Shown here one piece after another: positions 26,150 through 34,806 of a stretch of DNA of 64,000 bases (the first letter of the stretch is position 1; every line of letters starts with the position of its first letter). The translations under genes and the position numbers were made by a program. The notes below the pieces were generated by a model. It was not told the DNA's origin. It ran no database searches and saw only the letters and a program-made list of their open reading frames with translations. The DNA is taken from contig CAXXKO010000011.1 of the NCBI GenBank assembly GCA_963666705.2, positions 83,203-147,202 of the forward strand, in the 5' to 3' direction. The DNA is from G963666705 sp963666705 (GTDB taxonomy: Bacteria > Pseudomonadota > Alphaproteobacteria > CADEGL01).

Positions 26150-27118
26150 ATGCAGTTGTCGCGCGCGGAGCTTCTCACCGCCTACCGCTCGATGCGGACC
26201 ATCCGCGAGTTCGAGGAGCGCCTGGTCCTGGAGATGGCGACGGGGGACATCCCGGGCTCGGTGCATCTCTACGCGGGCGAGGAGGCGTCGGCGGTGGGCA
26301 TCTGCATGCATCTGCGGCCCACCGACCGCATCGCCTCGACCCACCGGGGCCACGGCCATTGCATCGCCAAGGGCTGCGAAGTGGCCGGCATGATGGCGGA
26401 GATCTTCGGCCGCGCCACGGGCACCTGCCGGGGCAAGGGCGGCTCCATGCACATCGCCGACCTGGAACGGGGCATGATGGGGGCGAACGGCATCGTCGGC
26501 GGGGCGCCGCCGCTTGCCTGCGGCGCCGCCTTCACGGCCAAGTACCGCAAGACCGGCGATGTCGCCGTGGCGTTCACGGGCGACGGCGGCTCGAACCAGG
26601 GCACGGTGGCCGAATCCATGAACCTGGCGCGGGTCTGGGACCTGCCGGTGATCTTCGCGGTCGAGGACAACGGCTATGCCGAGGCCACGGCCAGCAGCTA
26701 TGCGGTGGCCGGGGACGTGGTGCGCCGGGCCCAGGGCTACGACATCCCGGCGGCGCGGGTCGACGGGTTCGACTTCTTCGCCGTGCACGAGGCGGCGCGC
26801 GAGGCGGTGGAGCGGGGGCGGGCCGGTGAAGGCCCCACCCTCCTCCATATCGAGTTCGAGCGTTTCTACGGTCATTTCAGCGGCGACACGGACACCTACC
26901 GCACCCCTGAGGAGAAAGCGGCGCTGCGCCGCGATAGGGACTGCCTCAAGAACTTCCGCGCCCGGGTGGAGGAGGCAGCGCTCCTCGACGCGGGCGCGCT
27001 CGACGCGGTTGACGGGGAAGTCGGCACGCTCATCGATCGCGCCGTGGCGGCGGCGCGCGCGGCACCGGTCCCCGACGCGGCGGAAGTCACGACCGACGTC
27101 TACGTCTCCTATCCCTGA
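26150..27118 (+). CDS. acoA: Acetoin dehydrogenase-type E1 alpha subunit
   Basis: This is the alpha subunit of a thiamine diphosphate-dependent 2-oxo acid or acetoin dehydrogenase E1 (322 residues). The cofactor motif runs from FTGDGGSNQGTVAESMNL (about 142) to VIFAVEDNGYAEAT (about 170). The N-terminal part contains ASTHRGHGHCIAKG and GRATGTCRGKGGSMHIA, typical of AcoA. Together with acoB and acoC it forms an operon. Acetoin is the best guess for the substrate because the E2 carries an alpha/beta hydrolase domain; pyruvate or a branched-chain acid cannot be excluded. Confidence 0.85.
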   Translation: MQLSRAELLTAYRSMRTIREFEERLVLEMATGDIPGSVHLYAGEEASAVGICMHLRPTDRIASTHRGHGHCIAKGCEVAGMMAEIFGRATGTCRGKGGSMHIADLERGMMGANGIVGGAPPLACGAAFTAKYRKTGDVAVAFTGDGGSNQGTVAESMNLARVWDLPVIFAVEDNGYAEATASSYAVAGDVVRRAQGYDIPAARVDGFDFFAVHEAAREAVERGRAGEGPTLLHIEFERFYGHFSGDTDTYRTPEEKAALRRDRDCLKNFRARVEEAALLDAGALDAVDGEVGTLIDRAVAAARAAPVPDAAEVTTDVYVSYP

Positions 27119-27161
27119 GGGACGGCCGGAAGCGGTCCAGCCGCAGAGAGGAGGGCGCGCC

Positions 27162-28175
27162 ATGCCCCGCAAATCATTCCGCCAGGCCATCAGCGAGGCC
27201 ATGCGCCTCGAGATGCGGCGCGACGATGCCGTCGTCGTCATGGGCGAGGATATCGTCGGCGGCACGGGTGCTTCGGGCGAGTACGACGCCTGGGGCGGGC
27301 CGTTCGGGACCACCAAGGGCTTCGTGGCCGAGTTCGGGGCCGAGCGTGTGCTCGATACGCCGATCACCGAGAGCGCCTTCATCGGCACCGCCGTGGGCGC
27401 GGCCATGACGGGGATGCGGCCGGTGGTCGAGCTCATGTTCGTGGATTTCATGGGCGTGTGCTTCGACCAGATCTTCAACCAGGCGGCCAAGGTGCGCTAC
27501 ATGTTCGGCGGCAAGGCCACAACGCCGCTGGTGATCCGCACCAGCTTCGGCGCGGGCGCGCGCTCGGCGAGCCAGCACAGCCAGGCGCTCTACCCCATCT
27601 TCACCCACATCCCGGGCCTCAAGGTGGCGGTGCCGTCGAACCCCTACGACGCCAAGGGGCTGCTGATCCAGGCCATCCGCGACGACGACCCGGTGATCTT
27701 CCTGGAGAACAAGATGCTCTACGACGAGGAGGGCGAGGTGCCGGACGGCGCCTATACGGTGCCCTTCGCCGAGGCCGCGATTCCGCGCGAGGGGGGCGAC
27801 GTCACCATCGTGGCGCTGGGGCGCATGGTGGGGTTGGCGCTGACCGCGGCCGATAGCCTGGCCCGGGACGGCATCGAATGCGCGGTGATCGACCCCCGCA
27901 CCACCTCGCCGCTGGATGCCGGGACCATCATCGAGATGGTGGAGGAGACGGGGCGCCTGGTCATCGTCGACGAATCCTCGCCGCGCTGCGGCATGGCGGC
28001 GGACATCGCGGCGCTGGTGGCGGAGGAGGCTTTCGACGCCCTCCTCGCGCCCATCCTGAAGGTGACGCCGCCCCACAGCCCGGTGCCCTACGCGCCCGGG
28101 CTCGAGGCGGCCTACCTGCCGGACCCGGCGCGCATCGAGGCGGCGGTGCGCAGGGTCCACGGGCACGGCGCATGA
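27162..28175 (+). CDS. acoB: Acetoin dehydrogenase-type E1 beta subunit
   Basis: This is the beta subunit of the E1 component, 337 residues. Typical segments are VMGEDIVGGTGASGEYD, RVLDTPITESAFIGTAVGAA, ELMFVDFMGVCFDQIFNQ and the C-terminal VPYAPGLEAAYLPD. The start at 27162 has a purine-rich ribosome site (gagaggagg). It overlaps acoC by 4 bp (ATGA), so the E1 and E2 genes are translationally coupled. Confidence 0.88.
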   Translation: MPRKSFRQAISEAMRLEMRRDDAVVVMGEDIVGGTGASGEYDAWGGPFGTTKGFVAEFGAERVLDTPITESAFIGTAVGAAMTGMRPVVELMFVDFMGVCFDQIFNQAAKVRYMFGGKATTPLVIRTSFGAGARSASQHSQALYPIFTHIPGLKVAVPSNPYDAKGLLIQAIRDDDPVIFLENKMLYDEEGEVPDGAYTVPFAEAAIPREGGDVTIVALGRMVGLALTAADSLARDGIECAVIDPRTTSPLDAGTIIEMVEETGRLVIVDESSPRCGMAADIAALVAEEAFDALLAPILKVTPPHSPVPYAPGLEAAYLPDPARIEAAVRRVHGHGA

Positions 28176-29329
28176 GCGCGGCGATCCACGCCATCTCGAT
28201 GCCGCGCTGGGGCATGACCATGACCGAGGGCCAGGTGGCGGACTGGCTGGTGGAGGAGGGCCAGGCCATCGCCGCGGGCGCGGACGTGGTCGAGATCGAG
28301 ACCACCAAGATCACCAACGTGATGGAGACGCCGGCCGGGGGCGTCCTGCGCCGGCGGGTGGTGGACAGGGGGGCGACGGTGCCCGTGGGCGGCCTCCTCG
28401 GCGTGATCGCCGGGGGCGGCGTGAGCGACGACGAGATCGACGCCTTCGTGGCCGAACATGCCGCGCGCATGGCGGCGGCGGGCCCGGCCGCGAGCGCGGG
28501 GCCGGCGCCGCGCCTGATCGGCGCCCAGGGTGCGCGCATCAACACCCTCACCCTGGGCGAAGTTGAGGGCGAAGGTGGGGACCAAGGCGCGGGCGCGCCC
28601 ATCGTCCTGATCCACGGCTTTGGCGGCGACCTGGGTAGCTGGCTCTTCAATCAGCCGGTGCTGGCCCAGGGCCGGGCCGTCCACGCCATCGACCTGCCGG
28701 CGCACGGCGGCTCGGACCTGGGCGCGGGCGACCGCTCGCTTGCGGCCCTCGCGGCCGCGGTCGCGGGCGCGCTCGACGACCTCGACGCGCCGCGGGCCCA
28801 TCTCGTGGGCCATTCCCTGGGCGGCGGCATCGCGCTCCGCCTGGCGCTCGAAGCACCGGGGCGGGTGCTCTCGCTCACCCTGATCGCGCCCACGGGCCTC
28901 GGGCCCGAGGTCAACATGGCTTACATCGAGGGCTTCCTCGGGGCCGAGCGGCGGCCCGAGATGAAGGCGGCGATCGAGCTCCTGTTCGCCGAGGGGACGG
29001 CCATCCGGCGCCAGATGGTGGCCGACCTGCTGCAATTCAAGCGCCTCGACGGGGTGCCGGCGGCGCTGCGCGCCATCGCCGAGGCAGCCTTCCCCGGCGG
29101 GCGCCAGGGCGACGATTTGCGCGGCCGCCTCGGCGCCTTGGCCATGCCGGCCCAGACCGTCTGGGGCGCCGGCGACCGCATCATCCCGCCGGCCCACGCC
29201 GCGGCGCTGCCCCGCGCCATCGTTACCCACATCATCGAGGGCGCGGGGCACATGCCCCACATGGAGCAGGCCGGCCAGGTCAACGCGCTCATCCAGTCCC
29301 TCGTGCAGGCCGCGGAGGAGGCCGGCTGA
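28172..29329 (+). CDS. acoC: AcoC-type E2: lipoyl domain fused to alpha/beta hydrolase
   Basis: This 385-residue protein has a lipoyl domain at residues 1-85, with the lipoylated lysine in IETTKITNVME (about 45). A glycine/alanine-rich linker leads to an alpha/beta hydrolase fold from about 145. In it are the oxyanion region IVLIHGFGGDLGSW, the nucleophile serine in LVGHSLGGG (about 213), and a late histidine in EGAGHMPHME. This architecture is that of AcoC in acetoin dehydrogenase systems, as opposed to the catalytic domain of PDH-type E2. No E3 (lipoamide dehydrogenase) gene follows. Confidence 0.88.
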   Translation: MSAAIHAISMPRWGMTMTEGQVADWLVEEGQAIAAGADVVEIETTKITNVMETPAGGVLRRRVVDRGATVPVGGLLGVIAGGGVSDDEIDAFVAEHAARMAAAGPAASAGPAPRLIGAQGARINTLTLGEVEGEGGDQGAGAPIVLIHGFGGDLGSWLFNQPVLAQGRAVHAIDLPAHGGSDLGAGDRSLAALAAAVAGALDDLDAPRAHLVGHSLGGGIALRLALEAPGRVLSLTLIAPTGLGPEVNMAYIEGFLGAERRPEMKAAIELLFAEGTAIRRQMVADLLQFKRLDGVPAALRAIAEAAFPGGRQGDDLRGRLGALAMPAQTVWGAGDRIIPPAHAAALPRAIVTHIIEGAGHMPHMEQAGQVNALIQSLVQAAEEAG

Positions 29330-29865
29330 TGGACGCGGCGCGCGGCATGCCGGGCCTCGTCGGCGCGGACCATGTGGGCCTCACCGTCCCGGACCTCGCG
29401 GCGGCCGTGGCCTTCTTCGTCGACGTGATCGGCTGCGACTATATCTTCGACGGTGGCGAAGCGCCCGACGATCCCGCGTTCATGACCGGCCGGCTCGACG
29501 TCCACCCGGACGCCCGGGTCCGCTACTGCTTCCTGCGCTGCGCCACCGGCCTCAATCTGGAGCTGTTCGAGTACGCGGCCCCCGACCAGCGCGAGGCGCG
29601 GCCGCGCAACAGCGACGCCGGCGGCCACCACATCGCCTTCTACGTCGGCGACATCGACGCCGCCGTCGCCCACCTGCGGAATCGCGGCGTGCGCGTGCTC
29701 GGCGATCCCATGCATATCGACGAAGGCCCCGCGGCCGGGGCGGACTGGGTCTATTTCCTCGCCCCCTGGGGCCTGCAGCTCGAACTCGTCAGCTACCCCC
29801 GGGGCAAGGCCTACGAGAAGGACGCCCCCCGCCGCCTCTGGAACCCGCGCCACCCGGAGCGCTGA
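29329..29865 (+). CDS. VOC (glyoxalase/dioxygenase-fold) family protein
   Basis: This is a 178-residue vicinal oxygen chelate protein with two beta-alpha-beta-beta-beta modules: GADHVGLTVPDLAAAVAFF at the start and GHHIAFYVGDIDAAVAHL near residue 105. Metal-ligand candidates are the histidine in ADHVG, glutamate in NLELFEY, histidine in HHIAF and glutamate in LQLELVSY. It overlaps the acoC stop by one base, so it belongs to the aco operon. The reaction is unknown; such proteins handle lyase, epimerase or dioxygenase chemistry. Confidence 0.8.
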   Translation: MDAARGMPGLVGADHVGLTVPDLAAAVAFFVDVIGCDYIFDGGEAPDDPAFMTGRLDVHPDARVRYCFLRCATGLNLELFEYAAPDQREARPRNSDAGGHHIAFYVGDIDAAVAHLRNRGVRVLGDPMHIDEGPAAGADWVYFLAPWGLQLELVSYPRGKAYEKDAPRRLWNPRHPER

Positions 29866-29891
29866 GCCCGCGCCGCACCCGCCAGCCGGGC

Positions 29892-30696
29892 CTACCCCAA
29901 CTGCCAGCCGCCATCGACCACGATCGTCTGGCCGGTGACATAGCGGCTCAGGTCCGAGGCGAGGTAGACATAGGTGCCGGCGAGATGGTCGAGGGCGCCC
30001 AGGTGACCCACCGGGATGCGGCCCTCGAGCGCCGCGCGCACGTCGGCCTCCGGCCGCATGCCGCGGATGGCGGCCCGGTCGCGGAAGAGCTTCGCGGAAG
30101 AGCTTGCGGATCATGTCCGTGTCCATCTGGCCGGGGCCGACGCAATTGACCAGGATGCCGTGGGGCGCCAACTCGGCCGCCAGGCACTGGGCGAGCCCGA
30201 TCATGCCGAACTTGGAGGCCGAGTAGGCCGCGTTCTCCACCCCGCCGCGGACGCCGAAGAGGGACGAGGTGAGGATGATCCGGCCGCCGTCCCCCCGATC
30301 GATCATGGCGCGCGCGAAGGCCGTCGCCGTGATGAAGGCGCCTGTCAGGTTCACGTCGATGACGCGCCGCCACTCCTCGAGCCCCATCTCCACCGCGTGC
30401 TTGAGCAGGAGGACGCCCGCGTTGGCCACGGCGCAATCGACCCGGCCGAGACGTTCGACCACCGTCCGCGCGGCCGCGGCCATCGCCGCCTCGTCGGTCA
30501 CGTCGAGCGCGATAGCGATGGCCCGGCCCGGCGCCTCCCGGTCGAGCGCCCGGGCCGCCGCTTCCGCCTTCTCCGCCGCCACGTCGATGACCGCGACCGA
30601 GGCGCCATGCGCCACATAGGCCCGCGCCACGGCGAGGCCTATGCCCTGCGCCGCGCCCGTGACGACCGCCACCTTCCCCGCGAGAAGCCCCGTCAT
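29892..30696 (-). pseudogene. SDR-family dehydrogenase broken by a 13-bp tandem duplication
   Basis: The frame from 30696 has a complete SDR start: VAVVTGAAQGIGLAVARAY (cofactor loop), ANAGVLLL, and YSASKFGMIG (catalytic Tyr and Lys). After MDTDMIRKLF the frame is lost. Here the 13-mer aagctcttccgcg (minus strand) occurs twice in tandem, at 30093-30105 and 30080-30092. Deleting one copy restores reading through RDRAAIRGMRPEADVR to the normal ending VVDGGWQLG and a stop at 29892-29894. The gene converges on the aco operon. Relatives include diacetyl/acetoin reductases, but the substrate is not clear. Confidence 0.88.
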
Positions 30697-30763
30697 GCCG
30701 TGTCCTCCTCGCCCGATTTGCCGCGTCCCGCGCGCACACTCTTGGGCGGCCGGCGGGCCCAGG

Positions 30764-31990
30764 TCAAGCAGTGGCTCGCGGCCATCGCGCCGCCCCCGGG
30801 CAATCCCGGAGCGGTTCCACACGAACGGTAGCGGGCCGGTTCCGGCGAAGCGTGAGATGCTCTAGTGTCCTGATTCTGAAGTTTGCGTGATTTGTTGTTG
30901 GTGCTCGGCGATACGAATGTTTGCGAGGCAGAAACGCTTGATTGAGGGCCAAGATGTCGTCGGCTGATTTGGTCCAACGGAATGGCTTTGGATCGGCATT
31001 GACGGTGTCCATATAGCGAAGGATGGCGGCTTCGAGCTCCTTGGTGGAGCGGTGGACGCCGCGGCGCAGCTGCTTTTCGGTCAACAGGGCGAAGAAACGT
31101 TCGACCTGGTTGATCCAGGAGGCCGAGGTCGGCGTGTAATGGGCCTGCCATCGGGGGTGGCGGGCGAACCAGTCGCGGATCGCCTTGGTCTTGTGGGTCG
31201 CCAGGTTGTCCATGATTATGTGCACATCGAGATCGGCCGGCACCCGCGCTTCCACGGTGTTGAGGAAGGCCCGGAACTCGCGCGCCCGATGGCGGGCGAA
31301 GCAGCGGCCGATGACTTGGCCGGTCGCGGTGTCGAGAGCGGCGAACAGCGACAGGGTGCCGTGGCGTTTGTAGTCGTGGCTGCGCCGTTCGGCCTGACCG
31401 GGGCGCATGGGCAACAGCGGCTGGGTCCTGTCGAGGGCCTGGATCTGGCTCTTCTCGTCGACGCACAGGACCAACGCCCGTTCCGGCGGATTGAGATAGA
31501 GCCCGACGATATCGCGGACCTTCTCCACGAAGAACGGGTCGCTCGACAGCTTGAAGCTCTTCGAACGGTGCGGTTGCAACCCGAAGGCACGCCAGATGCG
31601 GTGGATCGTCGACGGCGCATAGCCGGTCGACCGCGCCATGCTGCGTAACGACCAGTGCGTCGCGTCCGCCGGCGTCTCCTCGAGCGTCCGCCGGATCGTC
31701 TCGGCAACGGCGTCGTCGCTGATCCGTCGCGGCGTACCCGGGCGGGGCTCGTCATGAAGGCCCTCCAGACGCCGCTCGGCGAAGCGTCGGCGCCAGACGC
31801 CGACCGTATCCGGCGCCGCGCCAAGCTCGGCCGCGATGGTCTTGTTCTCGAGCCCCTCGGCGGCCAGAAGAACAATCCGCGCCCGTCGCGCCAGACCCTG
31901 TGCCGTCCGCCGCCGCCGCGCCAGCTCATCGAGTTCCCGACGCTCCGACACCGAAAGCTCAATCGCAACCGCTACCCGACCACGCGCCAT
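30764..31990 (-). CDS. IS630-family transposase 1, reading out of its element
   Basis: This is a DDE transposase. An N-terminal helix-turn-helix (NKTIAAELGAAPDTVGVWRR) is followed by the second HTH region STIHRIWRAFGL. The catalytic residues are in LCVDEKSQIQALD, HIIMDNLATHKT and SWINQVERFFALL. I start at 31990 (MARGRVAVAIELS), with an ATG 7 codons upstream as alternative. The frame has no stop inside the element; it crosses the end at 30865 and goes on for about 33 codons of flanking DNA. The protein therefore carries a foreign C-terminal tail, which may or may not matter for activity. Confidence 0.85.
   Translation of the reverse strand: MARGRVAVAIELSVSERRELDELARRRRTAQGLARRARIVLLAAEGLENKTIAAELGAAPDTVGVWRRRFAERRLEGLHDEPRPGTPRRISDDAVAETIRRTLEETPADATHWSLRSMARSTGYAPSTIHRIWRAFGLQPHRSKSFKLSSDPFFVEKVRDIVGLYLNPPERALVLCVDEKSQIQALDRTQPLLPMRPGQAERRSHDYKRHGTLSLFAALDTATGQVIGRCFARHRAREFRAFLNTVEARVPADLDVHIIMDNLATHKTKAIRDWFARHPRWQAHYTPTSASWINQVERFFALLTEKQLRRGVHRSTKELEAAILRYMDTVNADPKPFRWTKSADDILALNQAFLPRKHSYRRAPTTNHANFRIRTLEHLTLRRNRPATVRVEPLRDCPGAARWPRATA
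30809..30866. repeat. MITE-B-like short element at the left of IS630-1
   Basis: A stretch of about 58 bp begins ggagcggttcc and ends gatgctctag. These ends resemble those of the two longer MITE-B copies, but the middle is different and shorter. Its right CTAG is the site used by IS630-1. Extent and identity are uncertain. Confidence 0.45.
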
Positions 31991-32044
31991 CACATGCCTC
32001 CACGATCCCAAAAAGAAATCATAGAAACTTCGCGATCAGGACAC
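30865..32044 (-). mobile_element. IS630-family element 1, at a CTAG site
   Basis: The element has inverted ends GTGTCCTGATTCTGAAG and (complement) GTGTCCTGATCGCGAAG, each flanked by TA within CTA...TAG (30862-30865, 32044-32047). A TA duplication is the rule for IS630/Tc1-type elements. It carries one transposase gene on the minus strand. Confidence 0.88.
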
Positions 32045-32195
32045 TAGAGCGGTTCCGCTTTGATCGGACTCACTCTAGTGCTCTATTTCGCTCACGGCAG
32101 CGGACCGAATGGTCCGCGCCTGCGCGGGCACGCCGGGCGACCGGCGGGCCGCCGTGCGGCCTGGAGCGATTCCAGTCAAACTGGAAACGCTCTAG
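32044..32195. repeat. MITE-B copy 1 (about 150 bp)
   Basis: The element has ends ctagagcggttccgct and (complement) ctagagcgtttccagt, with a GC-rich middle (ggaccgaatggtccgcgcc is itself a hairpin). It lies exactly between the two IS630 elements and shares a CTAG with each. The copy at 33312-33464 is about 90 percent identical over most of its length. It is non-coding. Similar short repeats with agagcgtttcc ends are widespread in alphaproteobacteria. Confidence 0.8.
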
Positions 32196-33312
32196 TACTT
32201 ATTTGCAAAAGAAAGCGAACTATTATATGATGGGGGTATGAGCAGAACAGCGACCCCCATCACGGTTGGGGAAGAGGCCCGGGGCGCGCTGGAACAGTGG
32301 GTCCGGTCGGCGAAGACGGAGCAGCGCATGGCGTTGCGGGCGCGGATCATCCTTCAGGCGGCGGATGGACGAGGCAATCTGGAGATCGCCGCGGCCTTGC
32401 GGGTGCGGCCGGCGACGGTGAGCAAATGGCGGGTCCGCTATGCGCGGACTGGGCTGGGCGGCCTTGCCGACGCGCCACGACCGGGGGTGAAGCGGCGCTA
32501 CGACGCGGCGACGGAGCGGCGCATATTGGCGCGGCTGGACGAGACGCCGCCGGCGGGCCACGCCACCTGGACGGGAAGCCTGGTGGCCGAGGCCCTGGGG
32601 AATGTTTCGCCGAGCCATGTGTGGCGGGTGTTGCGCCGCCATGGCATCCATCTGCAACGGCGCCGGAGCTGGTGCATCAGCACCGATCCCGAATTCGCCG
32701 CCAAGGCGGCGGACATCGTCGCCCTCTACCTCGATCCGCCGGACAGCGCCGTGGTTCTGGCGGTCGACGAGAAGCCCGGCATCCAGGCGCTCGAGCGGGC
32801 GCAGGGCTATCTCGAGCTGGCCAACGGCAGCGCCCTCCGGGGCTTCAGCCATGACTACAAGCGTCACGGCACGACGACACTGTTCGCCGCCCTCGACATC
32901 ATCACTGGCGAGGTCAAGGCGGGGCATTACAAACGCCGCCGCCGGACCGAGTTCCTCGACTTCATGAACCGCATCGTCGCCGACTACCCGGACCAGGAGA
33001 TTCACGTGATCCTCGACAACCTTTCGACCCACAAGCCCAAGCGCGACCAATGGCTGGCGCGCCATAAGAACGTCCATTTCCACTTCACCCCGACCCACGC
33101 GAGTTGGCTCAATCAGGTCGAATGCTGGTTCAGCATTCTCACCCGGCGCGCCTTGCGCGGGGCCAGCTTCACCTCGCCGCGCGAGGTCTGCGATGCCATC
33201 GACCGTTTCATCGAGGCTTACAATGTCAAAGCCACTCCCTTCGAATGGCGAAAGGCCAAGGTCCATCCGGTCACCCTCAAAAAAACATACGCGGATTTAC
33301 GAAACTAAGCAC
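32195..33312 (+). mobile_element. IS630-family element 2, at a CTAG site
   Basis: Its ends are GTACTTATTTGCAAAAG and (complement) GTGCTTAGTTTCGTAAA, an imperfect inverted repeat flanked by TA in CTA...TAG (32192-32195, 33312-33315). It sits between two MITE-B copies and in the opposite orientation to IS630-1. It contains one intact transposase gene. Confidence 0.87.
32238..33308 (+). CDS. IS630-family transposase 2
   Basis: This 356-residue DDE transposase is complete inside its element, with the stop codon in the right terminal repeat. The N-terminal HTH contains NLEIAAALRVRPATVSKWR; the catalytic residues are in VVLAVDEKPGIQALER, HVILDNLSTHKPK and ASWLNQVECWFSIL. It is clearly related to, but not a recent copy of, transposase 1. 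The long minus-strand frame across it is a shadow. Confidence 0.9.
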   Translation: MSRTATPITVGEEARGALEQWVRSAKTEQRMALRARIILQAADGRGNLEIAAALRVRPATVSKWRVRYARTGLGGLADAPRPGVKRRYDAATERRILARLDETPPAGHATWTGSLVAEALGNVSPSHVWRVLRRHGIHLQRRRSWCISTDPEFAAKAADIVALYLDPPDSAVVLAVDEKPGIQALERAQGYLELANGSALRGFSHDYKRHGTTTLFAALDIITGEVKAGHYKRRRRTEFLDFMNRIVADYPDQEIHVILDNLSTHKPKRDQWLARHKNVHFHFTPTHASWLNQVECWFSILTRRALRGASFTSPREVCDAIDRFIEAYNVKATPFEWRKAKVHPVTLKKTYADLRN

Positions 33313-33464
33313 TAGAGCGGTTCCGCTTCGATCGAACCCACTCCAGCCTTTGTTTGTCGCTCGCGGCAGCGGACCGAATGGTCCGCGCCTGCGCGGGCAC
33401 GCCGGACGACCGGCGGGCCGCCGTGCGGCCTGGAGCGATTCCAGTCAAACTGGAAACGCTCTAG
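33312..33464. repeat. MITE-B copy 2 (about 153 bp)
   Basis: It has the same ends and the same central hairpin as copy 1. Its left CTAG is the right boundary of IS630-2. Its right CTAG (33461-33464) is followed by tgtcccggcaaac and then the M20 gene, whose promoter it may carry or disrupt. Confidence 0.8.
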
Positions 33465-33493
33465 TGTCCCGGCAAACAGCGGTGGGGACCGCA

Positions 33494-34714
33494 ATGGAAC
33501 AGGAAGACGCCGGGCGCCAGGTGGACGCCTTCGTGGGCCGGTCGCGCGAGGAGCTGGTCGCGCTCTGCGCCCGCCTCGTCGCCGCGGGGAGCGTCAACCC
33601 GCATGGCCATACGACCGCCCCCGCCGCCGTGGTGCAGGACTTTCTCGCGGTGCGCGGGCTGCGCTGCGAGACCCTCGCCCAGGTCGCGGAAAAACCGAAC
33701 CTGGTGGCCGCGACCGAGGGCCGCGGGCCGGGCCGGCATCTGGTCCTCAACGGCCATCTCGACACCATCCCGCCGGGCGAGGAAAGCGAATGGGGGGTGC
33801 CCATCCACGCGCTCACCCGCCACGACGGGCGCCTCCACGGCCTCGGCATGGGCAACATGAAGGGGGCGGTGGCCGCCATGTGCCTGGCCTACGCCTTCCT
33901 GGCCGGGAACCGGGGCCTGTGGCCGGGGCGCCTCACGCTCACGGCGGTGGCGGACGAGACCGTGTTCGGCCCCGACGGCGCCCAATTCCTGCTCGAGGCC
34001 CGGCCCGACCTCGTGGGCGACGGGCTCATCTGCGGCGAGGGGCCGGGCTCGATGGAGCTGGCCATCGCCGAGAAGGGCGTGCTCTGGGTCGAGGTGGAGG
34101 CCCGGGTGCCGAGCGGCCAGGGCATGCTCATGCGCCGCGGTGCGTCCGCGACCGCGCGACTCGCGGCCGTGCTGGGCGCCATCGACGACCTCAACGACGA
34201 GCGCGCGCGGCCGCCCGCGCCGGTGGCCTGCCTGGCCGCGAGCGCGGGCGAGAACGGCCTTCGCGTCTCCGCCAACATCGGCATCATCGAGGGCGGCGAC
34301 TTCGTGAGCCAGGTGGCCCCGCGGGCGGCTGCCCGGGTCGATTTCCGTGTGCCGCCCGGCCTCTCCACCGCTGAAGTGGAGGGCCGGCTGTCGCGGCTGG
34401 TCACCCGCCATCCGGGGATGGCCTGGCGCCGCATCAAGGGCTGGGAGCCCAACTGGTCGGCCCCGGACGCCGGCGTGGCGCGCGCCGTGGCGGACTCCGC
34501 CGCCGCCGTTCGCGGCGCCCGCCCCAGGCCCGTCGTTCGCCTGCCGGCGAGCGACGCCAGCCGCTGGCGCGCCCTCGGTACGCCCGCCGTGTGCTACGGC
34601 CCCCAGCCCACCCTGGTCGCGGGCGTGGACGACTACGCCAACGAAGAGGACGTGGTGGACTGCGCCAAGGTCTACGCGCGGGCTGCGCTGCAATTGTTGA
34701 ATGAACGTTCTTGA
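33494..34714 (+). CDS. M20-family metallohydrolase (ArgE/DapE type)
   Basis: This is a predicted zinc amidohydrolase or deacylase of 406 residues. Metal-site motifs: histidine and aspartate in LNGHLDTIPPG, then GLGMGNMKGAV, where most of the family has an aspartate in place of the asparagine (DMKGG), then VADETVFGPDG. A dimerisation domain lies in the middle and the C terminus has GVDDYANEEDVV, where a late histidine is normally expected. The bridging-ligand change could mean altered metal binding. The start at 33494 lies about 30 bp after MITE-B copy 2. Substrate unknown; a role in the catabolic cluster is possible. Confidence 0.75.
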   Translation: MEQEDAGRQVDAFVGRSREELVALCARLVAAGSVNPHGHTTAPAAVVQDFLAVRGLRCETLAQVAEKPNLVAATEGRGPGRHLVLNGHLDTIPPGEESEWGVPIHALTRHDGRLHGLGMGNMKGAVAAMCLAYAFLAGNRGLWPGRLTLTAVADETVFGPDGAQFLLEARPDLVGDGLICGEGPGSMELAIAEKGVLWVEVEARVPSGQGMLMRRGASATARLAAVLGAIDDLNDERARPPAPVACLAASAGENGLRVSANIGIIEGGDFVSQVAPRAAARVDFRVPPGLSTAEVEGRLSRLVTRHPGMAWRRIKGWEPNWSAPDAGVARAVADSAAAVRGARPRPVVRLPASDASRWRALGTPAVCYGPQPTLVAGVDDYANEEDVVDCAKVYARAALQLLNERS

Positions 34715-34806
34715 ATCGATGAAAAACGGCTGGCCTCCTGATGGGATGGCCGCCGGGGCGGATCGCGGGCAGGCTCGGGCTCGAGGGCTCGGAACTACGC
34801 CATGTA

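Noticed and set aside
32223..33266. Minus-strand frame across IS630-2
   Set aside because: Shadow of the intact transposase on the plus strand.
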